Source: Nonomuraea jabiensis (GTDB lineage Bacteria > Actinomycetota > Actinomycetes > Streptosporangiales > Streptosporangiaceae). From it: 64,000 nt of DNA. The translations under genes and the position numbers were made by a program. Positions 8,526 through 16,689 of this stretch are shown here, piece after piece (the stretch's first letter is position 1; every line of letters begins with the position of its first letter). Under the pieces are notes generated by a model, which saw nothing but the letters and a program-made list of their open reading frames with translations, made no database searches and had not been told where the DNA came from. The DNA lies in contig NZ_JACHMB010000001.1 in the NCBI RefSeq assembly GCF_014204795.1, positions 5,406,501 through 5,470,500 on the forward strand, in the 5' to 3' direction.

Positions 8526-9250
8526 GTGAATCGCTCCCTGTGCCGGTCTCCGGCGCCCATCAGGTTCAGCTCGAAGGTGAAGCCCTGCTCGAAGCGGTAG
8601 CTGCGCTTGACGTCCACGGGGTCGATGCCGTTGAGGGACTCCTTGGCGCGGCGGATCACGTACGGGTCCTTCGCGGCGATCTGCCCTGCCACCTCCAGCG
8701 CCGCGTCACGCAGCTTGTCGCGCGGCGCGACCTCCAGCACCGACCCGAACGCGTGCAGCTCGGCCGCCGTCACGTTCCTGCACGTGTAGACCATGGCCCG
8801 CATCAGGTGCTGCGGCACCAGCCTGGCCAGGTGCGTGGCCGCGCCCAGCGCGCCCCTGTCCACCTCGGGCAGCCCGAAGTACGCGTCGTCGGCGGCCACC
8901 ACGATGTCGGCGTTGCCCGCCAGGCCGACGCCGCCGCCCAGGCAGTGGCCGTGCACCGCCGCGATCACCGGGACCGCGCACTCGTAGACGGCCGCGAACG
9001 CCGCGTAACAGGCCCGGTTGACCCCGACCAGCGCCTCGTACCCCTCGGCGTCCCGCAGCTCCTTGATGTCGACCCCGGCGTTGAACCCGCGCCCCTCGGC
9101 CCGCAGCACCACCACCCTGGTCTCCGGATCGTCCCCGGCCCGCCGGACGGTCCAGGCCAGCTCCTCCCAGCCGCGCACGGTCAACGCGTTCACCGGCGGC
9201 ACGTCCACGACCACCTCGGCGATCGGCCCGGCCCGCAGAGTGATCCCCAT
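8522..9250 (-). CDS. echA20: EchA20, crotonase-fold ring hydrolase
   Basis: The 242-residue enoyl-CoA hydratase-family protein has the two oxyanion-hole segments, GFNAGVDIKELRD and HGHCLGGGVGLAGNADI, with FGLPEVDRGALGA after them. In steroid C/D-ring catabolism EchA20 hydrolyses one ring of HIEC-CoA to give COCHEA-CoA, the IpdAB substrate. ATG 9250 is preferred over 9268 because AGGGAG sits 4-5 nt upstream and the family starts close to MGITLRAG. It is the first gene of the echA20-ipdABC operon, and it shares a 46-nt intergenic region and one KstR2 site with a divergent SDR gene. Confidence 0.92.
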   Translation of the reverse strand: MGITLRAGPIAEVVVDVPPVNALTVRGWEELAWTVRRAGDDPETRVVVLRAEGRGFNAGVDIKELRDAEGYEALVGVNRACYAAFAAVYECAVPVIAAVHGHCLGGGVGLAGNADIVVAADDAYFGLPEVDRGALGAATHLARLVPQHLMRAMVYTCRNVTAAELHAFGSVLEVAPRDKLRDAALEVAGQIAAKDPYVIRRAKESLNGIDPVDVKRSYRFEQGFTFELNLMGAGDRHRERFT

Positions 9251-9266
9251 GAGACTCCCTGGTTGC

Positions 9267-9289
9267 ACCTAACGCTTGCTTGGTACGGT
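9267..9289 (+). promoter_or_regulatory. KstR2 operator between echA20 and the SDR gene
   Basis: ACCTAACGCTTGCT (9267-9280) keeps one perfect half of AnCAAGnnCTTGnT and has two mismatches in the other half. TACGGT (9284-9289) is the -10 box of the rightward SDR gene, with its GTG 7 nt later. Confidence 0.7.
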
Positions 9290-9296
9290 AGCACCC

Positions 9297-10034
9297 GTGA
9301 CCGTGACTTACGACTACACGGGCAGGGCCGTCCTGGTGACCGGCGGCACCCAGGGCATCGGCGCGGGGATCGCCCGCGCCTTCCGGGAGGCGGGCGCCGA
9401 CGTGACGGTCTGCGCCCGGCGCGAGCCGGCCGCGCCGGTGCCGGGGATCCGGTTCGCGCGGGCCGACGTGCGGGTGGCCGAGGACGTCGAGCGGCTGATG
9501 TCCGGGTTCGACCGGCTGGACGTGGTGGTCAACAACGCCGGCGGCTCGCCGTACGCGCCGCTCGACGGCACCTCGCCGCGCCTGCACGCCCGCGTCGTCG
9601 AGCTCAACCTGACGGCCCCGCTGCTGGTCTCGCAGTTCGCCTACCCGTTGCTCGCCCCCGCCGGCGGGGCGATCGTGATGATCGGCAGCGCCAGCGGCGC
9701 CCGCCCCTCGCCCGGCACCTCCGCGTACGGCGCCGCCAAGGCCGGGCTGCACCACCTGGCCCGCTGCCTGGCCGCCGAGTGGGCCCCGGAGGTGCGCGTC
9801 AACACGGTCGTCGTCGGCCTGGCCGCCACCGAGCATGCCGCTTCCCACTACGGCGGGCAGGAGGACGGGATGGGGGCGGCCATCCCGGCAGGCCGGATGG
9901 CGACGCCCGCCGACGTGGCGGCGGCCTGCCTGTGGCTGGCCGCGCCCGGCTACGTCACGGGCGCGGAGGTGCGGGTGGACGGCGGCGGCGAGATCCCCGC
10001 CTGGCGGCACCTGGCCTCCGGCGACATTTCCTGA
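9297..10034 (+). CDS. Short-chain dehydrogenase of the steroid cluster (Rv3549c-like)
   Basis: This 245-residue SDR has a TGGTQGIGAGIARAF cofactor motif, VVNNAGG, a catalytic Ser in IGSASGARPS and the YGAAK pair (Tyr/Lys). It resembles the SDR next to echA20 in mycobacterial KstR2 regulons; its step in ring C/D oxidation is not established. GTG 9297 lies 7 nt after the -10 box TACGGT with no ribosome-binding site, pointing to a leaderless transcript. A frame start at 9276 would lie upstream of the promoter and is rejected. The next SDR follows after 31 nt and is probably co-transcribed. Confidence 0.85.
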   Translation: MTVTYDYTGRAVLVTGGTQGIGAGIARAFREAGADVTVCARREPAAPVPGIRFARADVRVAEDVERLMSGFDRLDVVVNNAGGSPYAPLDGTSPRLHARVVELNLTAPLLVSQFAYPLLAPAGGAIVMIGSASGARPSPGTSAYGAAKAGLHHLARCLAAEWAPEVRVNTVVVGLAATEHAASHYGGQEDGMGAAIPAGRMATPADVAAACLWLAAPGYVTGAEVRVDGGGEIPAWRHLASGDIS

Positions 10035-10065
10035 TATCTCTGCATGATCCTTCTGGGAGGTCTGG

Positions 10066-10968
10066 GTGGGAATCTGTGCTGGCCGCGTGGTGATCGTGAC
10101 GGGCGCCGGACGCGGGATCGGGAGGGAGCACGCGCTGGAGTTCGCCCGGCAGGGCGCCCGCGTCGTGGTGAACGACCTCGGCACGGGCCCCGGCGGCGAG
10201 GGCGGCTCGGGAGCCCCCGCGCTGGAGGTGGTCGCGGAGATCGAGGCGCTCGGCGGCCAGGCGGTGGCCAACTGCGACGACGTGTCCGACTGGGGCGGCG
10301 CGGCCCGGCTGGTCAAGACGGCCGTCAGCGCGTACGGCCGCCTCGACGTCCTGGTGAACAACGCCGGCTTCCTCAGGGACCGGATGCTCGTCTCCATGAC
10401 CGAGCAGGACTGGGACGACGTCGTCCGCGTCCATCTCAAGGGCCACTTCCTGCCGCTGCGCCACGCGGCGGCGTACTGGCGGGAGAGCGCCAAGGCGGGC
10501 GAGCGCGTCACGGGCCGGGTGATCAACACCTCGTCCGGCGCGGGCCTGCTCGGCAGCGTCGGCCAGGCCAACTACTCGGCCGCCAAGGCGGGCATCGCCG
10601 CGCTGACCCAGGTGGCAGCGGCCGAGCTGGGCAGGTACGGCGTGACCGTGAACGCCATCGCCCCCGCCGCCCGCACCCGCATGACCGAGGAGGTGTTCGC
10701 CGCGACCATGGCCAGGCCGGAGTCCGGCTTCGACCCCATGGACCCGGCCAACATCGCCCCGCTCGTCGTCTGGCTCGGCTCCGAGGGGTCGGGCCACGTG
10801 ACGGGGCGGGTGTTCGAGGTGGAGGGCGGCTCGATCGCCCTGGCCACGGGCTGGCGCCACGGCGAGCGGGCCGAGCGCGACGGCCGCTGGGACCCCGCGG
10901 ACGTCGGCGACGCGGTCGACGGGCTGCTGGCCGCCGCCCCGTCGCCGGAGCCCGTGTACGGAGCGTGA
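10066..10968 (+). CDS. Short-chain dehydrogenase, 17-beta-HSD4-like (Rv3548c-like)
   Basis: The 300-residue SDR has the cofactor motif TGAGRGIGREHALEFA, the NDLG signature typical of the 17-beta-HSD type 4/multifunctional beta-oxidation group, VLVNNAGFLRDRML, catalytic Ser in NTSSGAGLLG and the YSAAK pair. Such enzymes oxidise 3-hydroxyacyl-CoA or ring hydroxyls with NAD. GTG 10066 follows GGGAGG by 5 nt. It is second in an operon with the preceding SDR under the KstR2 site at 9267, the same pair seen in mycobacterial regulons. The 3-hydroxyacyl-CoA substrate is an inference. A convergent NIPSNAP gene begins 10 nt after its stop. Confidence 0.85.
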   Translation: MGICAGRVVIVTGAGRGIGREHALEFARQGARVVVNDLGTGPGGEGGSGAPALEVVAEIEALGGQAVANCDDVSDWGGAARLVKTAVSAYGRLDVLVNNAGFLRDRMLVSMTEQDWDDVVRVHLKGHFLPLRHAAAYWRESAKAGERVTGRVINTSSGAGLLGSVGQANYSAAKAGIAALTQVAAAELGRYGVTVNAIAPAARTRMTEEVFAATMARPESGFDPMDPANIAPLVVWLGSEGSGHVTGRVFEVEGGSIALATGWRHGERAERDGRWDPADVGDAVDGLLAAAPSPEPVYGA

Positions 10969-10978
10969 GCCCCGCGGG

Positions 10979-11632
10979 TCAGCGCATGGCCGAGCGGGCG
11001 GTCGGGTGGAGCAGGATGCGCTCGGGGGCGGCCGTCAGGCGGGGCTTCACCATGGGGAGGTCCACCTCCCGCTCCTCCTCGGCCGCGTCGAAGCGGGCGA
11101 ACCACACGAACACGTTCTCCCCGGTCCGGATCGGATGCCGGGGGAAGTTGTTCTCCGAGTGCTCCGTCTCCAGGCACGCGACGGGCGGCACGCCGGCCTC
11201 GGCCAGCACGGGCGCGACCTCGCGGGCGAAGAAGGCGGAGAAGCCGTCCTCGACGTGGTAGATCGTGGCGGCGTACAGGGACTTCGGCAGCTCGGTCGCG
11301 CCCGCGGGCGGCCGCTCCCAGGCGGGCGGCTCGGCCCCCACGGAGTGCAGCAGGAGCACGTCGTCGGTGTCGACCATGGTGGCCCTGGCGGCGTCCCGGT
11401 GGGCCTCCCATACGGGCCCGTCGTAGAAGGCCTCCAGCGCGTCCTTGCGGGCGGCCATCGACCGGTGCGCGCGGAGCCAGGCGAACCGGTCGGGCGCGCC
11501 CCCGACGCGGAAGGTGCCGGTGACCCGCATGCCCGTCGCCTCCTGGGTCTCCACGAATTCGCGCTCGAAGAGCTCGATCAAGGTGTCCCGCTGCCCGGGC
11601 CGCAGCGTGTACTGGCGCAGTTCGTAGATCAT
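10979..11632 (-). CDS. NIPSNAP family protein
   Basis: The 217-residue protein begins MIYELRQYTLRPGQRDTL, the characteristic opening of NIPSNAP domains, which have a dimeric alpha/beta-barrel (ferredoxin-like) fold. A second, weaker repeat starts near residue 118 (KSLYAATIYHVEDG). No enzymatic role is established for bacterial members. It is monocistronic and divergent from the small secreted protein genes. An inverted repeat (11655-11675) lies 23 nt upstream of its ATG and may be an operator. It lies at the edge of the steroid cluster, but no KstR2 site is near it, so membership in the regulon is not supported. Confidence 0.8.
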   Translation of the reverse strand: MIYELRQYTLRPGQRDTLIELFEREFVETQEATGMRVTGTFRVGGAPDRFAWLRAHRSMAARKDALEAFYDGPVWEAHRDAARATMVDTDDVLLLHSVGAEPPAWERPPAGATELPKSLYAATIYHVEDGFSAFFAREVAPVLAEAGVPPVACLETEHSENNFPRHPIRTGENVFVWFARFDAAEEEREVDLPMVKPRLTAAPERILLHPTARSAMR

Positions 11633-11654
11633 GCGGCGGACGTTAGGCCCGGGT

Positions 11655-11675
11655 CGCTGACACCTTCTGTCAGCG
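11655..11675. promoter_or_regulatory. Inverted repeat upstream of the NIPSNAP gene
   Basis: CGCTGACA and TGTCAGCG form perfect 8-bp arms around CCTTC, 23 nt before the NIPSNAP start. It lies in the promoter region, so an operator is more likely than a terminator. Confidence 0.5.
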
Positions 11676-11831
11676 TATTGAGCGAATAATATTCTGGTAA
11701 CAGACAGCTACCGATCCACAACTCACGGTTATATGCTCGCTGTGACCTTGATCTCCTGCGGTCAAGGAAGGTCAAAGGGGCGGCGCGCCCGTGCGCGCCG
11801 GCCCTGAACCCTACCGGCTAAGGAGCGGAAG

Positions 11832-12116
11832 TTGATCAAAAGAGCGTGCGCCGCCGCGGCCGTGCTGGCCGCGGCCGTCGGCGGCGCACTCCTGGCTGCC
11901 CCGGCGCACGCCGACGACTGGTGGGGGCCGCTGGGCGGCGACACCCGCGCCGGCAACTGGAGCGGCAACAGCGACTCGGCCCAGTCCGGAAACAACTTCG
12001 GGAATGTCACCGGCGTCAACCGCGGCCGAGACTTCTCGACCAACGTCAACAACGTCAACGGCATCGCACCGACCGCCACCAACGGTGGCATCACGGTGAC
12101 CTACATCTTCTACTGA
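11832..12116 (+). CDS. Small secreted Asn/Gly/Ser-rich protein 1
   Basis: This 94-residue protein has a Sec signal peptide: basic start MIKR, a long Ala/Val core and cleavage at APAHA-DD near residue 27. The mature part of about 67 residues is rich in Asn, Gly and Thr and carries the block SAQSGNNFGNV then NNVNGIAPTATN. The start is TTG 11832, supported by AAGGAG with a 6-nt spacer. It is a paralogue of the next gene, which shares the SQSGNNFGNV and NVNNVNG blocks. It lacks the chaplin domain and cysteines. The composition suggests a surface or matrix protein, but I do not recognise a named family. Confidence 0.8.
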   Translation: MIKRACAAAAVLAAAVGGALLAAPAHADDWWGPLGGDTRAGNWSGNSDSAQSGNNFGNVTGVNRGRDFSTNVNNVNGIAPTATNGGITVTYIFY

Positions 12117-12160
12117 CCGGCTGACGTCCAAAGCCAACACGATCCGAAAGGACCATGACC

Positions 12161-12427
12161 ATGGTGAAGAAGCTCTGCGTGACCGGTCTCGTCGCCGCCG
12201 CGGCTGCGGGGGTGACCCTGCTGTCGGCCCCCGCGTACGCGGACGTCAACGCGGGTAATTCCAGCTCCAACCGCGGCTCCTCGCAGTCGGGCAACAACTT
12301 CGGCAACGTCGTCAGCAGCAACGTCAGCGGCCGCGGCGCGACCGGCGTCAACAACGTCAACGGCAACGCCGCGACCGCCACCAACCGCAGCGTTGTGGGC
12401 ATCGACGACATGGTCGATTTCGACTAG
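12161..12427 (+). CDS. Small secreted Asn/Gly/Ser-rich protein 2 (paralogue)
   Basis: This 88-residue protein has a signal peptide (MVKKLCVTGLVAAAAAG, cleavage after SAPAYA near residue 27). The mature chain is about 61 residues with SSQSGNNFGNVVSSN and TGVNNVNGNAATATNRS, aligned over its length with the upstream paralogue. ATG 12161 is preferred to ATG 12155 because AAAGGA then has an 8-nt spacer. The two genes are 44 nt apart and followed by a strong hairpin, so they form a two-gene operon. Function is unknown. The repeated NxGN and NNVNG elements could form stacked beta-turns, but this is speculation. Confidence 0.8.
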   Translation: MVKKLCVTGLVAAAAAGVTLLSAPAYADVNAGNSSSNRGSSQSGNNFGNVVSSNVSGRGATGVNNVNGNAATATNRSVVGIDDMVDFD

Positions 12428-12433
12428 CCGGGA

Positions 12434-12475
12434 GGGGTGCGGGCCAGGTCCCCGTCACGGCCTGGCTCGCACCCC
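12434..12475 (+). terminator. Strong hairpin terminator after the secreted protein pair
   Basis: Two 15-nt arms (12434-12448 and 12461-12475) pair with one mismatch around a 12-nt loop, 7 nt after the stop. No T-run follows, which is common in actinomycetes. Confidence 0.8.
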
Positions 12476-12491
12476 GTACTAGCATCCGTGG

Positions 12492-13307
12492 GTGGTTCTC
12501 TGTGCTTATGTAACGTTTGAAGATCCCCACGGCGTCGACGACGAGCGCGACCCGGTCCTTTCCGCCTGGCGCGAGGCGGGCATCGAGGGGCGGGTCGAGC
12601 GCTGGGACGACCCCGCCGCCGACTGGAGCGCGTACGACGCCGTCGTCGTCCGCTCGGTCTGGGACTACTCCCTCAGGCGGGCGGAGTTCCTGGAGTGGGC
12701 GCGCGGCGTGGAGTCCGTCACCAGGCTGCTCAACCCGGGCTCCGTGCTGGAGTCCAACACCGACAAGACCTACCTGCGGGACCTGGGCGTGCCCGTCGTG
12801 CCGACGCACTGGTCGTCGCGGGACCTGCCGCACTGGCCCGAATACGTCGTCAAGCCGGCCATCTCCGCCGGTGCCCGCGACACCACCAGGACCACCGATC
12901 GCGACGAGGCCCGGGCGCTGGCCGCCGCGATCGAGGCCGGCGGGCGCACGCCGATGGTGCAGCCGTACCTCGACATGGTCGAGGCGGAGGGGGAGACCTC
13001 GCTGCTGTACTTCAACGGCCGCCTCAGCCACGCCGTCCGCCGCGTCCCCATGCTCGCCCCCGGGGCGAGCGAGCAGGACAACGCGCGGGCCGAGCGGCGC
13101 ACCCCAGCCCCGGACCAGGTCGATCTCGCGGAGAAGGTGCTCGCCGCCGTACCTCAGCCCCTTCTCTACGCCCGGATCGACCTGGTCCGGCTACCCGGGG
13201 GCGAGCCGGCGGTCATCGAGGTGGAGCTGACGGAGCCGTACCTCTACCTGCGGTGGGAGCCGCAGGCGCCGGCGAGCTTCGCCAGGGCGCTACGCGAGCT
13301 GCTCTGA
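12492..13307 (+). CDS. ATP-grasp domain protein
   Basis: The 271-residue protein is a compact ATP-grasp enzyme: N-terminal pre-ATP domain (YVTFEDPHGVDDERDP, VVVRSVWDYSL), a lysine-bearing YVVKPAISAGA segment and a C-terminal metal-binding region (LLYARIDLVRL, then VIEVELTEPYLYL). It resembles the family that includes the cycloserine enzyme DcsG, though no other cycloserine genes are present. It should form an amide or similar bond by acyl-phosphate chemistry on an unknown substrate. GTG 12492 lies 6 nt after TAGCAT (12480-12485), so the mRNA is probably leaderless. Its 3' end overlaps by 18 bp a convergent, larger ATP-grasp gene. Confidence 0.75.
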   Translation: MVLCAYVTFEDPHGVDDERDPVLSAWREAGIEGRVERWDDPAADWSAYDAVVVRSVWDYSLRRAEFLEWARGVESVTRLLNPGSVLESNTDKTYLRDLGVPVVPTHWSSRDLPHWPEYVVKPAISAGARDTTRTTDRDEARALAAAIEAGGRTPMVQPYLDMVEAEGETSLLYFNGRLSHAVRRVPMLAPGASEQDNARAERRTPAPDQVDLAEKVLAAVPQPLLYARIDLVRLPGGEPAVIEVELTEPYLYLRWEPQAPASFARALRELL

Positions 13308-14501
13308 GTCCTTCACCCACAGGCGCAGCAGCCCCCTGAAGTGCTCGACGAAGCGGTCACGCTCGTGGGCCGGGTACGTGGCGGTCACGGTGTCCACCAG
13401 TAACCGGTCGAACTCGGCCCCGGCCACCCACTCCAGCACCACCTCGTCGAGGTGCGCCAGGCGGTCCTGGCAGAACTCGTGGTAGCGGTCGGTCTCGAAG
13501 TACGCGTCGGCCAGCTGGCGGTATTCGGCCAGCCGCTCCTCGTACGTCCCCGCCACGGAGAAGTAGTCGTGCGTCTCCAGGTCGATGCGCGGCCGGCGCC
13601 GGGTGGCCACGCAGAACACGCTCCACTTCACCAGCGTCTTGATCGCCCAGGGGAAGTAGTAGTGCAGGCTGGTCAGCGCCACGTCGGGGCAGGCGTTGGC
13701 GTAGTCGATCGGGTGCACGTCGGAGCCCTTGACCAGGGTCTCGCAGGAGTTGAACTCCCACCGGAAGAACGCGTTCACCAGCTTCCCGATCGTCACGACC
13801 TCCTCGCCCACGGACGGCGACAGGAACGCGTGGTCGACGGCGTAGCGGGCGTGCATCGGCTCATCGGGCCTGAAGCGCATGACCATGGTCTCCGCGCCGA
13901 TCGACAGGGACCTGGCGAACGCGTCGTACCCGTCGATGGCCTGCTGGAGGTGCATGAGCATCTCGCCGCTCTGGTCGTAGGCCCGGTGCAGCTCGTCCCG
14001 GTCGCGCACGAGTGACACGCCGCGCCAGGCCCCGCCGTCGTAGGGCTTCATGATCAGCGGGTAGCCGATCCGCTCCGCGACCTCGTCCAGGTCGAAGGGC
14101 TGGTTGTAGCGGGCCGCCGTGTAGGCGTACCGCGCGTTGTCGACCGGGTTCTTGAACGGCACCAGCACCGTCTCCGGCACCTTGAGCCCGAGCCGCATCA
14201 TCGCGCAGTACGCCGTGTGCTTCTCCATCGACTGGAACGTGAACGGGCTGTTCAGCAGGTAGACGTCGTCCATCATGGCGACCTTCTTGAGCCACTCGCG
14301 CGGGTGGTAGTACCAGTACGCGAGCCGGTCGATCACCAGCTCGTGACGCGGCTTCGCGCGCAGGTCGAACGGCTCGATCGTGAGCCGCTCCACGTCGAAC
14401 TCGCCCACCCCCTTGATGGGCCCGAGCCGCCGCAGCACGGTCTCGAACGCCGACGGCCAGTCCTCCTCGGTCCCCAGCAGCAGCCCGATCAGATGTCGCA
14501 C
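13290..14501 (-). CDS. Large ATP-grasp protein of unknown substrate
   Basis: The 403-residue protein has ATP-grasp features in the middle: KHTAYCAMMRLGLKVPETV (substrate and pre-ATP region, from about residue 94), then YPLIMKPYDGGAWRGVSLV with the ATP-binding Lys. A C-terminal helical region of about 170 residues (from EFNSCETLVKG) resembles no family I can name. It is related to the RimK/carboxylate-amine ligase superfamily, but the substrate is unknown. It lies downstream of the DUF2252 gene on the same strand with 39 nt between them, so the two are probably one operon. A role in amide ligation is inferred only from fold. Confidence 0.7.
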   Translation of the reverse strand: MRHLIGLLLGTEEDWPSAFETVLRRLGPIKGVGEFDVERLTIEPFDLRAKPRHELVIDRLAYWYYHPREWLKKVAMMDDVYLLNSPFTFQSMEKHTAYCAMMRLGLKVPETVLVPFKNPVDNARYAYTAARYNQPFDLDEVAERIGYPLIMKPYDGGAWRGVSLVRDRDELHRAYDQSGEMLMHLQQAIDGYDAFARSLSIGAETMVMRFRPDEPMHARYAVDHAFLSPSVGEEVVTIGKLVNAFFRWEFNSCETLVKGSDVHPIDYANACPDVALTSLHYYFPWAIKTLVKWSVFCVATRRRPRIDLETHDYFSVAGTYEERLAEYRQLADAYFETDRYHEFCQDRLAHLDEVVLEWVAGAEFDRLLVDTVTATYPAHERDRFVEHFRGLLRLWVKDSEQLA

Positions 14502-14540
14502 GACGCCCCTCCAGCCTGACCGCCCGCGCGGCGGCCGGGG

Positions 14541-15836
14541 TCAGACGCCAGGGAGCCGGCCGTTGCGGAACAGGTCGACGAACCGTTGATGGTCTTCCCG
14601 GGCCTGTGCCCCGTACCGATGGGCGAAATCCACCAACATCCCGATAAATCCGGGTTTGTCGTTGCCGATGACCGCCACGATCGCCTCCTCCGTCGAGAAG
14701 TCGACCAGGTCGTGGCTGGACTCGTCGTCGGCCACCGAGTGCATGCGCGCCACCGCCCGCCCCAGGTCCTGCACGATCGAGCGCAGCTCGGCCGGCTCGT
14801 TCACGTCGTCCCAGTCCAGGTCCGCCGAGTACGGCGACACCTCGGCCACGAGCTGCCCCACGCCGTTGAGCGTGGTGTACCCCAGCCAGGGATCGGCGTA
14901 CGCCTGCAGCGCCCGCTGCGACTCCGCCGTGCGATGCCCCTGGTGCAGGAAGTACGAGGCCACCTTCTCGTCGGCGACGTGCCGGGCCACCGCGGGCACG
15001 GCCGCCTGCTTCATGTAGAGGATGACGTCGTTCTCCAGCGCCTGCGAGCGCCCTTCGAGCAGCAGGTTGTACGAGGGCAGCCCCGCGGAGCCGATGCCCA
15101 CGCCCTTGCGCAGCGCCACGTCCTTGATCACGTGCTCGACCGGGTTGGCCTGCGCGGGCAGCGTGGTCAGGTACCCCTCGAACGCGGCCAGCACCGCCTG
15201 CCTGGTCGCCGCGTCCACCGGCTCCCGCCCCTCCATGAGCGCGAACCGCCGGTCGTAGTCGTCGATCACGGTCTCGACGTCCAGCAGCGCCACCCGCGTG
15301 CTGAGCCGGGCCGTCTGGAGCACCCGGTGCAGCACCCCGCTGGTGGTCTCCAGGGTGAGCGAGCCGATCGCGTCGTCCCCGCCCGCGGCGAGGGCGCCCA
15401 GCTCGACCAGGTACGCGGCGGCGAAGTCGGTGACGAGCACGCTGATCGAGTCGTCGGACAGCGCCTTGGCGTAGCCGATGAGCGCCACGCTGGCGGCGAA
15501 GCGCTTGAGGTCCCAGACATACGGGCCCACGTAGGCCTCGTCGAAGTCGTTGACGTTGAAGACGAGGACGCCGGAGGCGTTCATGTACGTGCCGAAGTTC
15601 TCCGCGTGCAGGTCGCCGTGGATCCACACCCGGCTGGTGGGTTCGTCCAGGTAGGAACGGTCCGCGTAGGACTCGGCCATGTCCGCGTAGAACAGGCAGG
15701 CACTGCCCCGGTAGAACGCGAACGGGGAGGCCGCCATTTTCCGAAATTTCCGCCTGAAAGCCGCGGGGTCTCGCTTGATCGACTCGCCGAACTCTGCCAT
15801 GAGGACATCGAGCAGGAAAGAGGAGCGTGCGCCCAT
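14541..15836 (-). CDS. DUF2252 family protein
   Basis: The 431-residue protein is a DUF2252 member, a family distantly like aminoglycoside/choline-type kinases. Diagnostic segments are AASPFAFYRGSACLFYADMA, then VWIHGDLHAENFGTY (the HGDLHxxN catalytic-loop-like motif, near residue 73), NDFDEAYVGPYVWDLKRFA and KDVALRKGVGIGSAGLPSY. The HGDxHxxN and DFD motifs correspond to the catalytic and metal-binding residues of kinase-like phosphotransferases, so ATP-dependent phosphorylation is plausible but unproven. It precedes the large ATP-grasp gene on the same strand. No KstR2 site lies near it. No signal peptide or membrane segment is visible. Confidence 0.82.
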   Translation of the reverse strand: MGARSSFLLDVLMAEFGESIKRDPAAFRRKFRKMAASPFAFYRGSACLFYADMAESYADRSYLDEPTSRVWIHGDLHAENFGTYMNASGVLVFNVNDFDEAYVGPYVWDLKRFAASVALIGYAKALSDDSISVLVTDFAAAYLVELGALAAGGDDAIGSLTLETTSGVLHRVLQTARLSTRVALLDVETVIDDYDRRFALMEGREPVDAATRQAVLAAFEGYLTTLPAQANPVEHVIKDVALRKGVGIGSAGLPSYNLLLEGRSQALENDVILYMKQAAVPAVARHVADEKVASYFLHQGHRTAESQRALQAYADPWLGYTTLNGVGQLVAEVSPYSADLDWDDVNEPAELRSIVQDLGRAVARMHSVADDESSHDLVDFSTEEAIVAVIGNDKPGFIGMLVDFAHRYGAQAREDHQRFVDLFRNGRLPGV

Positions 15837-15907
15837 GTCTCGGACACTAGATCCCCGGAACCTTGCCGACCACCCTGATCTTTCCCTGACACGCGGACGT
15901 CAGCTCC

Positions 15908-16678
15908 TCAGGGGTGCTGCGAGGAGACCGAGACCACCTCTCCCGTCATGTACGAGGAGTAGTCGCTGGCCAGGAAGACGATCACGTTCGCCACCTCCCA
16001 CGGCTCCGCCGACCGCCCGAACGCCTCCTTGGCCGCCAGCTCCGCCAGCAGCTCCTCGCTGGTCACCTTCGCCAGGAACGGGTGCACCGCCAGCGAGGGC
16101 GCCACCGCGTTCACCCGCACGCCGTGCTCGGCGGCCTCCAGCGCGACACACCTGGTCAGCGCCATCACCCCGGCCTTGGCGGCGGCATAGTGCGACTGCC
16201 CCCGCTGGGCCCGCCAGCCGATCACCGAGGCGTTGTTCACGATCACGCCGGAGCCCTGGGCGGTCATCTGCCTGAGCGCGGCCCTGGTGCAGCGCATGGT
16301 GCCGTTGAGGGTGACGTCGATGACCGCGTGCCACTGCTCGTCGGACATCTCGGCCAGCGGGGCCGTACCGCCGAGACCGGCGTTGTTGACCACCACGTCG
16401 AGCCTGCCGTGCGCCTCCACCACCGCGTCGAACAGCGCCAGCACCTGCGCCTCAGAGGTCACGTCGCACGGCACGGCCAGCGGTTTGACGCCGGTGAGCT
16501 CGGTCAGCGCGTCGGCGGCGGCGGCCAGGCGGCGCTCGTGCCGGTCCGAGACGACGATCGTGGCGCCCTCCTCGGCGCAGCGCCTCGCGGTCGCGTAGCC
16601 GATGCCGGCCCCTGCGGCGGCCGTCACGAGCGTCACCTTGCCGTCGAGCAGTCCGTGCGCCTTCGGGTACGGGGGCAT
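15908..16678 (-). CDS. ipdF: IpdF, SDR oxidoreductase of HIP degradation
   Basis: The 256-residue SDR starts MPPYPKAHGLLDGKVTLV and has TAAAGAGIGYATARR, VVNNAGLGG, VIVNNASVIGWRAQRGQSHY with catalytic Ser/Tyr, and AAAKAG. The end SSYMTGEVVSVSSQHP is nearly identical to what I recall of IpdF (Rv3559c-type). IpdF is a steroid ring-hydroxyl dehydrogenase acting on the CoA thioester of the 5-hydroxy HIP derivative. ATG 16678 is used; the frame continues upstream but only as a shadow of fadE30. It lies 11 nt after fadE30 and is the last gene of the flavin reductase-fadE30-ipdF operon. Confidence 0.9.
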   Translation of the reverse strand: MPPYPKAHGLLDGKVTLVTAAAGAGIGYATARRCAEEGATIVVSDRHERRLAAAADALTELTGVKPLAVPCDVTSEAQVLALFDAVVEAHGRLDVVVNNAGLGGTAPLAEMSDEQWHAVIDVTLNGTMRCTRAALRQMTAQGSGVIVNNASVIGWRAQRGQSHYAAAKAGVMALTRCVALEAAEHGVRVNAVAPSLAVHPFLAKVTSEELLAELAAKEAFGRSAEPWEVANVIVFLASDYSSYMTGEVVSVSSQHP

Positions 16679-16689
16679 CCGTGCTCCAA

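Noticed and set aside
11832-15836. A ribosomal peptide (RiPP) system made of the small peptides and the ATP-grasp proteins
   Set aside because: The small proteins have ordinary Sec signal peptides and their own terminator; no leader-core pattern or modifying enzyme next to them supports this.
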